This document shows, piece by piece, positions 37,401-48,400 of a DNA stretch of 64,000 nt. Numbering within the stretch: position 1 is the stretch's first letter; each line of letters starts with the position of its first letter. Origin of the DNA: Owenia fusiformis (lineage: Eukaryota > Annelida > Polychaeta > Sabellida > Oweniidae); assembly GCA_903813345.2 (NCBI GenBank), contig CAIIXF020000001.1, positions 52,285,885 through 52,349,884 on the forward strand. Direction: 5' to 3'. Below the pieces are notes generated by a model. It worked only from the letters and a program-made list of their open reading frames with translations. It did no database searches and had not been told where the DNA came from. The translations under genes and the position numbers were made by a program.

Positions 37401-38034
37401 ATGTAATAACTTTGGACATCATACACTCCGCATGACGGATTTTAACTATCGCCAATAAAATCAACATGATCATTAGTAAAACCTCTTCCTTATATAATAT
37501 CAAATCATATATAATATACATATATTATAGTTATATGCTATATGGCATATACTATTACCGATTAATGTGTAAGTTTTGCAATTTTGCTTTACTCTGTTTA
37601 ATGTTACATTTTAGAATCTTTGGTGGATTGGCCTTATCATTGCTGGTATACTAGTCTGTATTATAATTGTCGTTGCTATCATTGCGATGATTATATCCAA
37701 ACGAAAGTAAGCACAAAACATTCAGCAAATGCATTTTAAGTCCTAGGCTGTAGTACCGCCTTACCTAGAACATAACTTCGATATACTATTCGTAAACATA
37801 TATTTTTTAATATGCCTAATATCAAGGTGTATTGATAATATTTTATTTTCTTTCAGAAATAAAATGAACAGAAATCTTGAGAGGGATCCAAGAAAAATGA
37901 CAGCTACTAATTATGATAAAGAACATTTTACAACAAGTCCTGCGTTGTTTGATAACCCAACCTATATTCCATCAGATGATCTAGAATCGTATAACAATGG
38001 TAGAGACAGCAATAATGTTTATATGGTGACCTGA
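16352..38034 (+). CDS. Double-DSL, EGF, mucin and multi-module type I membrane protein, 26 exons
   Basis: Exons: 16352-16414, 17344-17501, 17882-18020, 21907-22088, 22220-22410, 23326-23527, 23623-24566, 29675-30034, 30265-30576, 30898-31611, 31705-31821, 31914-31980, 32139-32383, 32480-32546, 32711-32985, 33095-33167, 33374-33615, 33884-33950, 34602-34843, 35004-35064, 35462-35791, 35884-36122, 36285-36360, 37209-37392, 37615-37706, 37857-38034. The sum is 5820 nt, i.e. 1939 aa, and every junction keeps phase. Domains: signal peptide 1-21; MNNL-like 22-180; DSL 185-235; two EGFs to ~320; EGF, DSL, EGF-like and EGF 320-490; Thr/Ser stalk ~495-1110; repeated modules 1111-1850; TM ~1852-1878; tail 1879-1939. 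The N-terminus is that of a Delta/Jagged-type Notch ligand, so Notch binding is plausible but unproven. Least certain are exon 1, the start of exon 2 (tandem CAGs at 17336-17343) and the acceptor at 21906. The 5-kb intron 7 leaves a remote chance of two genes, but the mucin sequence and phase on both sides argue against it. Confidence 0.88.
17344..22410 (+). other. MNNL-like and first DSL domain region (exons 2-5)
   Basis: Exon 2 gives HGRIAVDMIRFSNPGG, then GACCNGFNIGG, then CSESCNYLFNLCFDNYN. Exon 3 gives CPIGSQSLGLVGDGTDEF and NPVLVAFQEWT. This cysteine and hydrophobic pattern is that of the MNNL (C2-like, membrane-binding) domain of Jagged and Delta. Exon 5 is a DSL domain: Y-C-ELNYYGNGCTKKC, then GHFYC, then ICQPGWQGDNC. 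In Notch ligands these two domains together make the receptor-binding face. The intron between exons 3 and 4 is long (18021-21906). Confidence 0.85.
18021..21906 (+). other. Intron 3 of the DSL gene
   Basis: About 3.9 kb, AT-rich, with no supported exon. Around 21370-21612 is a low-copy imperfect inverted segment with repeated GAGCGGGACATACGA and its relatives (ATATCCCG..., ...TATGTCCC). The open frames there are by-products of that repetition. Confidence 0.6.
22411..23325 (+). other. Intron 5 of the DSL gene
   Basis: AT-rich, donor A|GTAAGG to acceptor TTCTAG|AC. Nothing further recognised. Confidence 0.75.
23326..24566 (+). other. EGF repeats and second DSL domain (exons 6-7)
   Basis: Exon 6 codes one EGF (CMHNATCF...CCCKSGWTGDDC) and most of a second (CQNGGECADIG...CICPP). 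Exon 7 (944 nt) completes it (NFYGERC), then holds a third EGF (CNNGGSCFDTEDGFVC), a second DSL (CTEDYYGLDCSVYC, GHYTCEP, WTGENC), an atypical Cys-rich segment (CPDAGTCYRGACFNGTCCC) and a further EGF (CDSQPCQNGASC...CKANYTGVNC). Known Delta and Jagged ligands have a single DSL. Packing five cysteine-rich domains and the start of the mucin stalk into one exon is unusual beside the finely split rest of the gene. Confidence 0.88.
24236..24440 (+). repeat. 12-bp coding minisatellite, Thr-Thr-Glu-Met repeat
   Basis: About 16 tandem units of ACCACTGAAATG with drift (ACGACC, TTGACT, CCGACC) code TTEM repeats at the start of the mucin stalk. Thr density predicts heavy O-glycosylation. Long antisense ORFs over this stretch are artefacts of its periodicity. 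Confidence 0.95.
24567..29674 (+). other. Intron 7 of the DSL gene, mostly a foldback element
   Basis: Donor ACAACAG|GTACAC, acceptor TTATAG|GTCAT. Both flanking exons are Thr/Ser-rich and in compatible phase 1. About 84% of the intron is the element at 24597-28902; the rest is AT-rich. Confidence 0.75.
24597..28902. mobile_element. 4.3-kb foldback element with long inverted arms and 13-14 bp target duplication
   Basis: The left end, starting AGTGCAGTCAGAATGTGGG (24611), is inverted at the right end, finishing at 28887 with CTGACTGCACT. TTGCAATTAATGT occurs at 24597-24609 and again at 28889-28901 directly outside the ends, which is a target-site duplication. Arms of roughly 1 kb (24611 to ~25600; ~27670-28887) match closely. 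Each contains about three subrepeats of ~150 bp (TTGGTTGCCATGGTAACCAG and GGATGGATGCTATAACTTTT). An inner inverted pair lies near 26040-26160 and 26480-26630. No transposase ORF was found. The form recalls FB and sea-urchin TU foldback elements; the family is not assigned. Confidence 0.88.
30342..30500 (+). repeat. 30-bp coding minisatellite (LEDTTVGTTT)
   Basis: Five to six near-identical units of GACACAACTGTTGGTACAAC plus ATTGGAA code LEDTTVGTTT/LEDTTVATTT in exon 9. Strong identity between units points to recent expansion and likely length polymorphism. Confidence 0.93.
31290..31565 (+). repeat. 24-bp coding minisatellite (GEPGVTGT)
   Basis: About 11 units of 24 bp (GTCACTGGTACAGGAGAACC-type) code GEPGVTGT with variants GQPSVTGT, EEPIVTGT and ERPDVTGT in exon 10. 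It is Gly/Pro/Thr-rich, unlike the Thr-Glu-Met repeat earlier in the stalk. Confidence 0.93.
35462..35791 (+). CDS. Fused module exon with a furin-like site (exon 21)
   Basis: At 330 nt this exon equals a long module exon plus the short one that normally follows; the usual intron after the AW-helix (LTAAWSQSN) is missing. It codes MVRIKRDVST at residues ~1656-1665: RIKR (35712-35723) fits the furin consensus R-x-K/R-R. Cleavage there would leave a membrane-proximal stub of about 280 residues. Intron loss is read from exon structure; cleavage is a prediction. Confidence 0.75.
36785..37080. mobile_element. Two tandem copies of a GGTCCTATCAAATT... MITE in intron 23
   Basis: Direct copies at about 36785-36906 and 36907-37079 share TGGTCCTACTCTC, ATTGATTTATAT, CAGTAAGGGCCGTTAAGAA and GGGGACCATAAT, and end near TTTCTTTCACACCGG. 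The same family occurs as an inverted pair at 54959-55292. No ORF. Confidence 0.8.
37615..38034 (+). other. Transmembrane helix and cytoplasmic tail (exons 25-26)
   Basis: Exon 25 codes NLWWIGLIIAGILVC followed by a run of Ile/Val/Ala and then SKRK, one helix with a positive stop-transfer end, so the N-terminus is outside. The tail (~60 aa) carries FDNPTYI, an NPxY motif that in other receptors binds PTB-domain or endocytic adaptors, and ends NNVYMVT. Endocytosis of the ligand is needed for Notch activation by Delta/Jagged, so the motif fits the proposed role. Confidence 0.88.
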
Positions 38035-38169
38035 CCTAAGACACCAATGGTGGTGACCTGATCTTATAACAAATTGTTAATGTACATATTCGATATTTGC
38101 TCAGAACAATAGGGGCGATTTGGATGGGTCTTTTGCCAAGAGGGGGGGGGGGGGCTTTTGACAGTTTTG

Positions 38170-38175
38170 AATAAA
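38170..38175 (+). terminator. Candidate poly(A) signal of the DSL gene
   Basis: AATAAA 136 bp after the TGA at 38032-38034, in AT-rich sequence following a poly-G tract (38142-38153). Confidence 0.45.
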
Positions 38176-38640
38176 ACAAATCATGCGAAATTAAAGTGCT
38201 CATATTGGTGAAAAACTGCTTGAATTTGAAAGAATTTCCCAGCTACCCCCCCCCCTCCAACCCTGGGTCGGGACACATGGTTTGTAGTCGCACATTGAGG
38301 GAAAGAACTTCTCCAATTTTAGCCTCAAATATATGTTTAATAACAACACAATCATTCAAAACCAAGGTGTGCCCTTGATATATGCTCAGTTTTGTAAACC
38401 TTGCATTTATTTTCCAAAGGAAATGGTGGGAGATTTATAGATTTAATCTTGCCTGTTTCTTATATATTCCTAGTAAAAGAGCACTTAGGTTATCGCAAAC
38501 AATTGCAGACGATTCTAACTTGAATATTGAATATTTTCTAATCATGATCATGAACATGGGTGTATCTTTTAGACCCATCTGTCATCATCAAGAAAAGTAG
38601 TTATAATGATGATTTTGTTAATCATACATAAGTGATATTA

Positions 38641-39035
38641 AAGGGGCAATGGACCAATCAACATAGCTTTTCAAAAATGTTGACCTAATTTTCACCAAAA
38701 ATGCAACGTTTTGTTATATTGTAGAATGAATAATTAGAATGTGTTTTGAGACATGTTCTATTTCCTAAAAGAAAAGTTGATTGCTCCAGGTATTTTAAAA
38801 ATACTGAATTTGGATGACCAAAATATACTGAAATCAATGGATAGCATGAGCTTTTTCACTGGAGAAATAACATGGGGAACACTAATCTTAGAGCAATTCA
38901 GTTTATCTTTCAAGATCTATTTGATACATCAAAATAAAGAATAGTAATGCAGTAAACATTGTAAAACATTATTGCATTTTTGGTGAAAATGGGGTCTTTG
39001 AAAAAGTGTGTTGATGGGTTGATTGCTTGTTAAAT
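38641..39035. mobile_element. Imperfect inverted-repeat element
   Basis: CCAATCAACATAGCTTTTC and TTTTCACCAAAAATGCAA on the left are inverted as TTGCATTTTTGGTGAAAA and GTTGATGGGTTGATTG on the right. Arms of ~70 bp are diverged. Probably an old MITE. Confidence 0.6.
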
Positions 39036-39480
39036 ATCTCAAAGTCCGTTTGACTACCATCATTGTACATAATTTCCTGAAATAGTGAATGGATCGAAAA
39101 GATATACCTGTCTTCGTTGTCAGAAAATAGTCATGATATAACTGTCTAAAATTGTTTGCGAACCTACCCGAACCATTGGTGCTAGCTTTGCAAATGTCAA
39201 CGAATATTACGTGTGTATTTATTGAATCAACCACCAATGTTTTCCTCTATAAACATATTTTATGTTTTGTATTAAAATGATATATTTTCTGTAAATATTG
39301 CTTCAAATAATTGAAATATATTGTTTTTCTATGTCTGTACACCGTTTTATATATTATTTCTGCATGGTTATGGACGTTTGGGATGTGACCCGCATATCTA
39401 TACAAACATAATCATCTAATTCTCGATGAACGTGAAACCTTGAATATGTTTCGGTGTGTCATTGACATAGGTGAGGCATT

Positions 39481-42400
39481 CTATGGACGGTTACAATGCA
39501 TCTTGTTTTCTCCAACACATGATGCATATGCCATTGCGTGTGCGACATAACTTTGTTCCTGTACCCCATAGAATAAATGCGCCATGGGACCATTTGCCAT
39601 TACAATCACGTCCTCTCCACTGTGAGTCTCGAAGCTTCTTGGTACGGAACTCTGTTGGCGATAGTTGGAATCACCTATATTATTAGAGCATACAGTAAAT
39701 AAATAAATAAGTGTCATGCATGTTTTGCATTTGGATGTAACTTTATTTCTGGTATAATACTGTACCTACAGTGTCTCAGGCATACTGTACAATGGAATAT
39801 TAGCCAAGTTGTCACAGTCGAGGGGCAAGGAGAATGAATAATGATTTTGGACCTTCTTTCTCCTTTTCTTTCAAAAACTGAATGAAAACAATATATAATA
39901 TCCAATTATGAAAGACTCATGACAATGTTGCAATTTTTAACCGAACAGTAAAATTTGGTAGAAATAGGCTATTGTTCGCAAAATTGATGAAAATTGAAAA
40001 GGTGTTTTTTGACCCCCATGTCACATAAATGGTTATATCTCGAGCCAGGGTTGTTGAAAATTGTTCTATTATATATCATTTTGTTGTAAATTAAATTATC
40101 TTTAAAATGATATATCATTGTTGGTGATATGTTAAAAAAATGAATATTTATCAGGAATATCGGCTAGGGGGGTGCTTTTTTGGCCCACCCTGTATATTCC
40201 CTCTTTTCACACGTTGTTTTCACAACGTTATGAGCCAATACAATGATAAAATAAAGTTTAATTATAGACCAATCGTTTATGATACTTTTTTCGTTCAATC
40301 GGACGTAGATTTGATTGAACATAGCGGTTGAAAAATAGGTATGAATATCCACATGCTAAACCGATGAGGGAAAAACAAAGAACTTGTCCCCCCCCCCGAA
40401 TTGCATCATGAGTAATATTTTGTCCATATAGGAAAGACTTCCGTGTCTCCTCGTTTGAAGAGCGAACCGCGAACGGGATAAGGTTTACATAGAAAAGATC
40501 CTATTGCGTACTTGTATCGACATTCTCGAGATCTTCTCGAGTCGTTAGATCCTCAGGGTCAGCTCCAGTGTAATTGTAAACACCTTGATATCCTGGACCA
40601 TTACCATACGTCAGAGTTGTGTAGGGTTTGCCATCAGCTGCATCAGAAAGTGTTTTGCCTGGAACACATTTATTCGGATAATTTATTATGAACAAAACCG
40701 CAACAAATCTCAAATAAATTAATAAAATCCATTATCATTATGCTGTGAAGTGTAAACTAGGGGTTTAGGATGCATAAAACATACACCTTGGTCTTTTTGT
40801 ATTGTACGATGGAACAAACCAAATCTCCAACAATTTCTATCACCTACACGGGGACTATCTAGACCCCGCTGACATCGCGAGCAATGAGCTCATGTTAGAA
40901 GCGGGGCCTTGAGAGATAAAATAAGATAAAATTGAAATATAATTTTTTCTCTGAAACTTTAATGAGTAAAACTCAGTACATCTTTATTCCATAGCACAAT
41001 GGCTATTTCAATTGTAGGACAACGACGCTCATCAACTATAACTATGTTTTATCACATCTCTCAAGGCCCCGCTCAGTTCTAACACGAGCTCATTGCTCGC
41101 GATTTCAGCGGGAATTTGCTCGCGATATGCAGGACCTGGATAGTCACCGTGACCTAGCAGCGTGTATTTGATCGATATCGGATTTATATCGAGCAGATTA
41201 TGACATAATCTGCCTACCCAAAATGGGATTTCCTCTTTCACTGTATCCACCAAATGCCATTACGTGTCCATGATCAGCAGTGACCAAAATAAGAGTATCA
41301 TTTTCGCTGGTCATGTTGACAGCGGTCTCAACAGCACGATCAAGGGCAATTGTCTCTAGAAGGGCACGTGCTGCCCTACCGGCATGGTGTTCAGCGTCAA
41401 TAAGTCCACCTAGAGAAAAAGATAAGTACCACGTTAAATGAAAAGACTATAGGGAAGTCTAACGAAATGTATCAATGGATTAACTCTGGTTTCTGAACAC
41501 GATACAAATCCTAACATTATACTATGATTACATACTGTACCCTCTACTAACAAGAAGAATCCATTTTCATTTTTGCTTAGTATTTCGATTGCTTTTTGTG
41601 TCATTTCAGAGATCGATGGCTCTCCAGCGATGTCACCACTTATTCTGTCAGCATCATTATGCATGCTCTTGCGTTCAAACAAACCTAAGAGTACAATTAA
41701 AATTATATTTAAGATTGTAAAGTTTGTAAAGATTTGCCCTCACATCGACATTACTTTGTTTGTGAGAATGAATTTCAGAACAGAAACTCTTTTTGTTCAC
41801 TGTTTGGTAATTATTGAAGGAGAGGGGGCAGATGACATGTATGATGACATGTATAATGACATGACGCACAAATGAAGGAATGGATATCAAGGCAAAAAGT
41901 GACATTATGGGAAGTCCTTTACCCATGAGGTAATCTGTGTTGGCTGGGTCCACCTCATTGAATGCTGATATATTCCAAACATAGGCTGGTCTCTGATTGA
42001 TACTCAACTTATGATCGTACCATTCCTAGAAATAATGCAGCTATTATCACTGTTCCACACCTGGATGACTCTAACTGCAGTTAGTATCATTCACGATGGT
42101 GGTCAAAATTATTTCGTCTTTGATAACCCAACGACTTCAGCTAAACTATTTGAATTTGGATTCCAAATGTTTCGCTATGTAAACTAATAAAGTTATGATT
42201 GTAAACAGTCACAAGAAAAATTTTGGAGAACCCGCGATTTTTGGAGAAATTTAAAGAAAACTTCCTCACTAAGAATGACTCTAATTGAAGTTGGTGATGA
42301 CGTAGGAACGACACGTCATCATCAAGTTCAGTTGGAGTCATTCTAAGTGAGACCGTTTTCTTGTTACTGTTTACAATCCTAACTTTATTCGTTTGCATGG

Positions 42401-45400
42401 TGAAACATCTGGAATCCAGATTCAACTTAATTTAGCTGAAATTGGAGGTTTATCGATAACGGAAGAATTTTGGCCATCTTGAATGATACTTACTGCAGTT
42501 AGAGTCATCCAGCTGTGGAACAGTGATAATATGGCAATATCATGGTAATTGTATCTGTGCACTCATTCATCACGCCTAACCATCGCGTAAGCAGGCGTCA
42601 CCGTACAGCGTCAAAAAATACAGTAGTACAGTTTTCTGTACGGTGACGAAAATTAACTGAGTTGAAGCAAAAACTATAATGAGGGTTTTAAAAAGATTAA
42701 TTAGATGAAAATAAATACGATTTCGGGTGTAATAAAAACAGCATTCTCTTAGGAATGGTTTTAACTTTCTAATTATGATAAAAGTTTTTCGAGCACTGCT
42801 CGGATTTTTTCTGACTGGATCGGCCCACATAATCGACTCGAGAGAAAAATGGTGTTTTTTCACTTTTCGTTTGGTTATTATTTTCCCTGTCGTCTGAGAG
42901 TATGGATTATTTTTATGAGAATATGTATTTGTTATCTACACATTTTAGAACAGATGAATATTCGGCAAATAATCATTCAGTGTATTTATTTAAAAAAGAT
43001 CAGAACTGTACTGTGACGCATCAGCTGTACGGTGACGCTTCCATAGATTTTATGAAGTGCTCTAAGCTTACTGTTCGAACAAGAGGTAAAGAAGCGTCAG
43101 ATCTACATGTACATTATCACTGGTAAGTATCAAGCGAAGGTTACAGCCGTCACCTTCGCATTTAAGATGGCGGACAGGAAGTATTAATTTCCATATTTTT
43201 AGTTTTCATGGAATTAAGTCAATTAACTATTTGAAAGTTGACGTAATGCTTTGGTATCATTTGAACTAAACCAGGCTTTTCTCATATGACTAACAAAGAT
43301 AGCCTACATAGCCATCTTTACCCCATGCAAGACATTGCATCTTTCATCCTAAAAAGTCACACGTGCAAGATGAGATTTACTTGTGACATCCCTTGTTTTA
43401 AAACATCAATAACATAGCAACAAGAGAGTTTTTGGTTTCATGATCTTTACCGTATCATACATTTCCAGTAACCTTCCATTAAGCTGTGGAAGATATCGTT
43501 GAACTGTAGCGCCCATGCACTATATATAAACAAATGATCATACTCCAGAGTTTCCATTTCATACAATCTTAGTCTCATTTAGTTCATCAAAGCATAGCGT
43601 CACCGTACAGTTGGTGCGTCACCGTACAAATTTGATATTTTTTAAATATACATAATGAATGGTTGTTTGCTGAATCTTCGCCCGTTCTAAAATGTGTAAG
43701 TAACAAATACATATTCTCATAAAAATAATCCATACCCTCAGACGGTAGGGAAAATAATAACCAAACAAAATGTGAAAAAACAACCTTTTTTCACTCTGGT
43801 CGATTATGTGGGCCGATTCACTCAGAAAAAATCCGAACAGTGCTCGTAAAACGTTTATCGTAATCAGAAAGTTAAAACCATTTCTAAGAGAATGCTGTTT
43901 TTATTTCACATGAAATCGTATTAGTTTTCATCAAATTAATTTTTTTAAACCCTTGTCATAGTTTTTGCTTCAAAGCAGTTAATTTGCGTTACCGTACAGA
44001 AAACTGTACTCCGCTATTTTTTGACGCTGTACGGTGACGCCTGCTTACGCGATGGTAAGGCGTGTTCATGTCATTTACTGAAGATACATGAAAATGTTGG
44101 TTGTCAGAGGATTAAACCATGGTTTTAAAGAATTTTAGCATAACACCAATGGAGATTTGGCCCAAGTTTTTTTACAATGTCATGGAGAATGATTTAAATG
44201 ACATAAATGTGCAAATGAAAGCTATTATTGTAGGAAACATATCACTGAATTCAAATATGCTATCAAAAAGAAAGAAAAGTAAGTCATTAGAGGTAAAATG
44301 TGCAAATCTCTTAAAATCTCATGAAAAAACGAGAATTAACGAGATTTCAAAATCATTTAGAAACTCCTCTATTGGACAATACAATTACGTTTGCGAACTG
44401 ATCTGAAGGGAGGATAAGACACAGTAGAGAGCTTTAGATGCGTACTTATGTAAAGATAATACCGCAACGAAATATTTGTAGATTTCTTAAAAAACTAAGA
44501 AATAAGTAAGTAAAACTAAAAAAGTAAGGCCTGCAGGTCCAATTCCCCCTGGTAGCATTAACATTGGTCCCGTATGAAAGTCATCCAATTAATATTTGTA
44601 TCCCAACTATTATTCAAACCTATGATCGGACATTAGTATGATGTGTACTTCAATGTAATATTGATAAAGTAACATCATACATCATAAGTTCGAATGATAG
44701 TTGTATTTCAAATATTAGTTATATGCCATGTATGAGACCAATGTTAATGCTACAAAGGGGAGTCTGACCTGCAGGCCTTACTTTTTATACATGTTTTTTT
44801 TCAGTTTTGAAAAATTCGATATTTGATATATATTATTAGTTTTTTCAAAAAAATCTACAAATATTTCATTACGGTTTTATTTTTACATCGTAATTTCGAT
44901 CACCGCCATCACTTTTCGAACGAGCTATCTTGAAGTATCAAGAAGTCATGCTATTCTCATACTTATAGAACTCAATGTTAGTGTCCTTGACCATTTATTA
45001 AGCAGTGACAATTCATTCCCTTCATGGGCGACAAAATGTTTCTACTTTCCTGGTGAATGTCGAGTCTCGCATCCTACGATCTGTCTGCACAGGGTGTTGT
45101 TGCTACTGTGATATGAGCATTAGCAATATTAGTTTTACAATAAAAACGGTAATGTGGTACGCGTCTGTAAGGTGGAACACGTTCCCGGTTAGTGAAACAC
45201 AATAAGGTCATGAGACCAATTAGCTGACGTTTAATAAGCGTCTGTAAGTTAAACGCTCTCAAAGTGGAAGCACCAAAGACGTTCCAGTTATAAAATATAT
45301 ACTGTGCTAAAGATTATGAAACGATTGGACTGGCCGTCATTCGTACGTATGTTGAAGTTTATTGGTTTGGCCTACCTGAATAAGATCCCTGCCGTCCTCT

Positions 45401-48400
45401 CTGAAACCGGATTTCAGGGGATATTCCGGGTCCTCTTGGTTCTCATTCATGAAGTACGAACGTCCGCCTCCCAATATAACCTACAGGTGAATTTTGAGTC
45501 AGGAATAAATTTAGGGCCCCAAAACCAAATTTGGGCCCAAATTTGGAAAATTTAAGACCCATTTTTGATAATTTGCCTCATATGGATCCGCCAGTGGGTC
45601 TTGTATGATTTTTTAACCGATTGGCTTCGAATGAGATCTTTAAAAAAGTTGCAAACATCACCAGAAAGCCAATGTCTTTGCTATCATATAAATCAACCAA
45701 AGGTGATCTACACTACCTGAAATAAATACTTATACAGTTATTTGTAGCCTGGACAATTTTCTTTATGTTAATAAAATTGTGATAATATTGTGAATTTTCG
45801 ACATTGAAGCTAATGTTTAATAAGCATCTTGTTTGAACTGATCCGAAAGGTATAGCAAATTATTTGTAAAAAATCGTTCATATTTAACCACCTAATGATC
45901 ACTACCTCAATATCAGTATTATTGACAACGAGTTGCTTTGTAATATCAGGACACTGTGTCTCTTCCGACTCTGGTACTTGATGGTCTCCTTCCCAGTATC
46001 GATATGGGGAGTGTGCAAACGCCGCAGCTGGGGTGGCGTGACTCGGCCTTGTTGTCGTGATCAAGCCAGCTGCTTTACCTGTATGAGAACATTTAATTGA
46101 AGTTAAGATTCCATGAGCGGGTTAGAGGCAGACTGACAAAAAAGCGTCCATTTGGGTCCAAGCACTACGTTTCATTGTTTAAGTCTATGAACAATCTTTA
46201 TCCAACCTTTCTATTTATACGGGATGTGGTAGTGGATATGGACCTATCATACGTATTTAACCATCACGTCCTTTCCGGCACGTAGAACGGACGGCAAATA
46301 ATAATGATCCCAAGCTCATAACATTGACGAACCTTCTCTCTTTGACCACCTAAGAATTGAGTCCACCTCATGCCCAGCGACAGTGTCACACATCTGTGGG
46401 ACTACTTCCTCATCTACTCCTATCACATAGTCGCTCGTCTTTACACCCGTCAACATAGCATTGGCTGTTGAGGCCGAGTCTGGGGTTTGTCCATTCACTG
46501 AATAAGTCTAGATTGAAAAAAATTATTTTAGGGTGATGTAAATAACCAGAAGACAGCAGCTACGATGAAGATATGCATTACTAAGTTTGTTTTAGGGTGA
46601 TGTAAATGACCAGAAGACTGTGCACCACCTTCGTTTCATTGAAAGTTACCACATGATGAAAAGAGGGTCATTTTTACACGAAGGCAGGTTCTAATTTTTT
46701 AAAAATGAATTTTTCATCCTCTGCCATTATCATGGTCAAAATTCAGGTAGAATGAGTACAAAGGGTCCTCTGACTTTGCATATATTAGACCACTGATAGT
46801 AAGAACCATTTCCCATGTGTTAACGTCTTGGTGGAAACCACGTGTACTGGTTAAGCAAACTTTTTATGTTTCGTGGCTTCATTCAACACTTATTTCGTTT
46901 GGAATGACCTTGAACCCTTGTGCATTCTGGTCCACCAAACGAACGAACATTAAATAAGGAATTAGCGCACTCGGGTTTGACTGTAAACCTCTTGCTCACT
47001 GTCGTATAAATTATGAATGTAGTTTCGCACGGGTGTCAACGGAAAGAAACAGTAAATCCTGCTTTCCCAAACCCGGAAGTATGTCCTGAATTCGCTTCGC
47101 ATGCCTTTGACTCTTTCTCCACTCTTGGGAGAAACCAGTGCCGTGGAGAGATCTGGAATATCTCAAAGCGTGTTTTAATCACCCCCTAACGCACAATATT
47201 GGTGCTTTGCTAAGATTTAGGCCTACTTTTAAAAATGAGAGCCCAACTTATTACCAACTAATTTACTACTAATTATCAACAATTCTGCTGGCAATTGGAA
47301 TTAAAGTTAAGTGTTAATTAAATCAATGATAATTATGGCCTAATTATCAGTAGCAAGTTCAACGTAAATTAACTTTAGTTGATAATTAAGATGAAATGTT
47401 TGAGGGTGATAGTAAGTGGTAAATTAAAACGTTTTTGTTCTGAAGTAGATTATTGGTTGATAGTTAACATATAGGATGATTATAATGATAATTAGTCGTA
47501 AATTAGGCCCATGATTTAGAAATACAAACCCCCTAAGTTTAATTTCAAGATGGTGGAAAAAGAAAACATGTGAGAGATACCTCTCATAAAATTGAGAATT
47601 ACAACGGGAATGGTGCGTATACTACCATTAAATTTGGTCAACATTATTATAAGGGTATGTAGAACATGAATACAATGTATGTTAAATCTTATTCACATTT
47701 CTGTCTGAAATGTTTATGAATTTGAAAATCTTTTTGAATCAGATCATACAATATTAATCCTAGAATGCGATTTAGGTACTAACATGGGTTACCTATATTT
47801 CACAAGTAATCCAAATGTGCTCTTCTAAATAATGATTGTTAGATCAAAGACATTTCAAAACATATTTTTGATTATATCTGTTACGTCCTTATTATGTAAC
47901 ATTATAGTCCAATGGAGGTGTGCGAAGGAGAAAATCATATGTCATCAATTGAATCATGGGGTTTTCCCTCCTCTTGCTGTGAAATTTCAATAGTTCAAGT
48001 TCAATGTTGTCTATTCTGAAAGATCCTAATTAAGATGAATATTCCGTCACAAAATAGTTCAAGATGAAGCAAAAATCTCCGGGTGAAGGGAAGCAAAAAA
48101 AGAAACGAGTCATTTTTGAGAAGTCACAAATCTGACTTAAACCTAACTTTCAACTAATTATCAATAGTAAGTTAGGTGATAATTAGAGATTAACTTACAT
48201 CAAACTTACAATCAGTGACAATCGACCAATATATAGCTCATTTGCATGTTGATGGTAGTTAATCGTTAATTAAGTTGCAAATTAAGCGTTAATTAAGTTG
48301 ATAGTTAGCTCATTTGCATTTGAATTTTTACACCGAACTTTCAACTAATTATCAATAGTGAGTTAGGTGATAATTGGAGATGATTTTCCATAGGCTTTTT

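Larger units (their letters stand above)
38035..39480. other. Convergent intergenic region between the DSL gene and phosphatase gene A
   Basis: Both genes end here. Apart from candidate poly(A) signals and the inverted-repeat element at 38641-39035, I see no gene. ORFs on either strand lack recognisable domains. Confidence 0.6.

Noticed and set aside
42902-43126. 74-aa ORF inside the inverted-repeat element as a transposase fragment
   Set aside because: No catalytic motif or recognisable domain; it is one arm of the palindrome and has a counterpart on the other arm.
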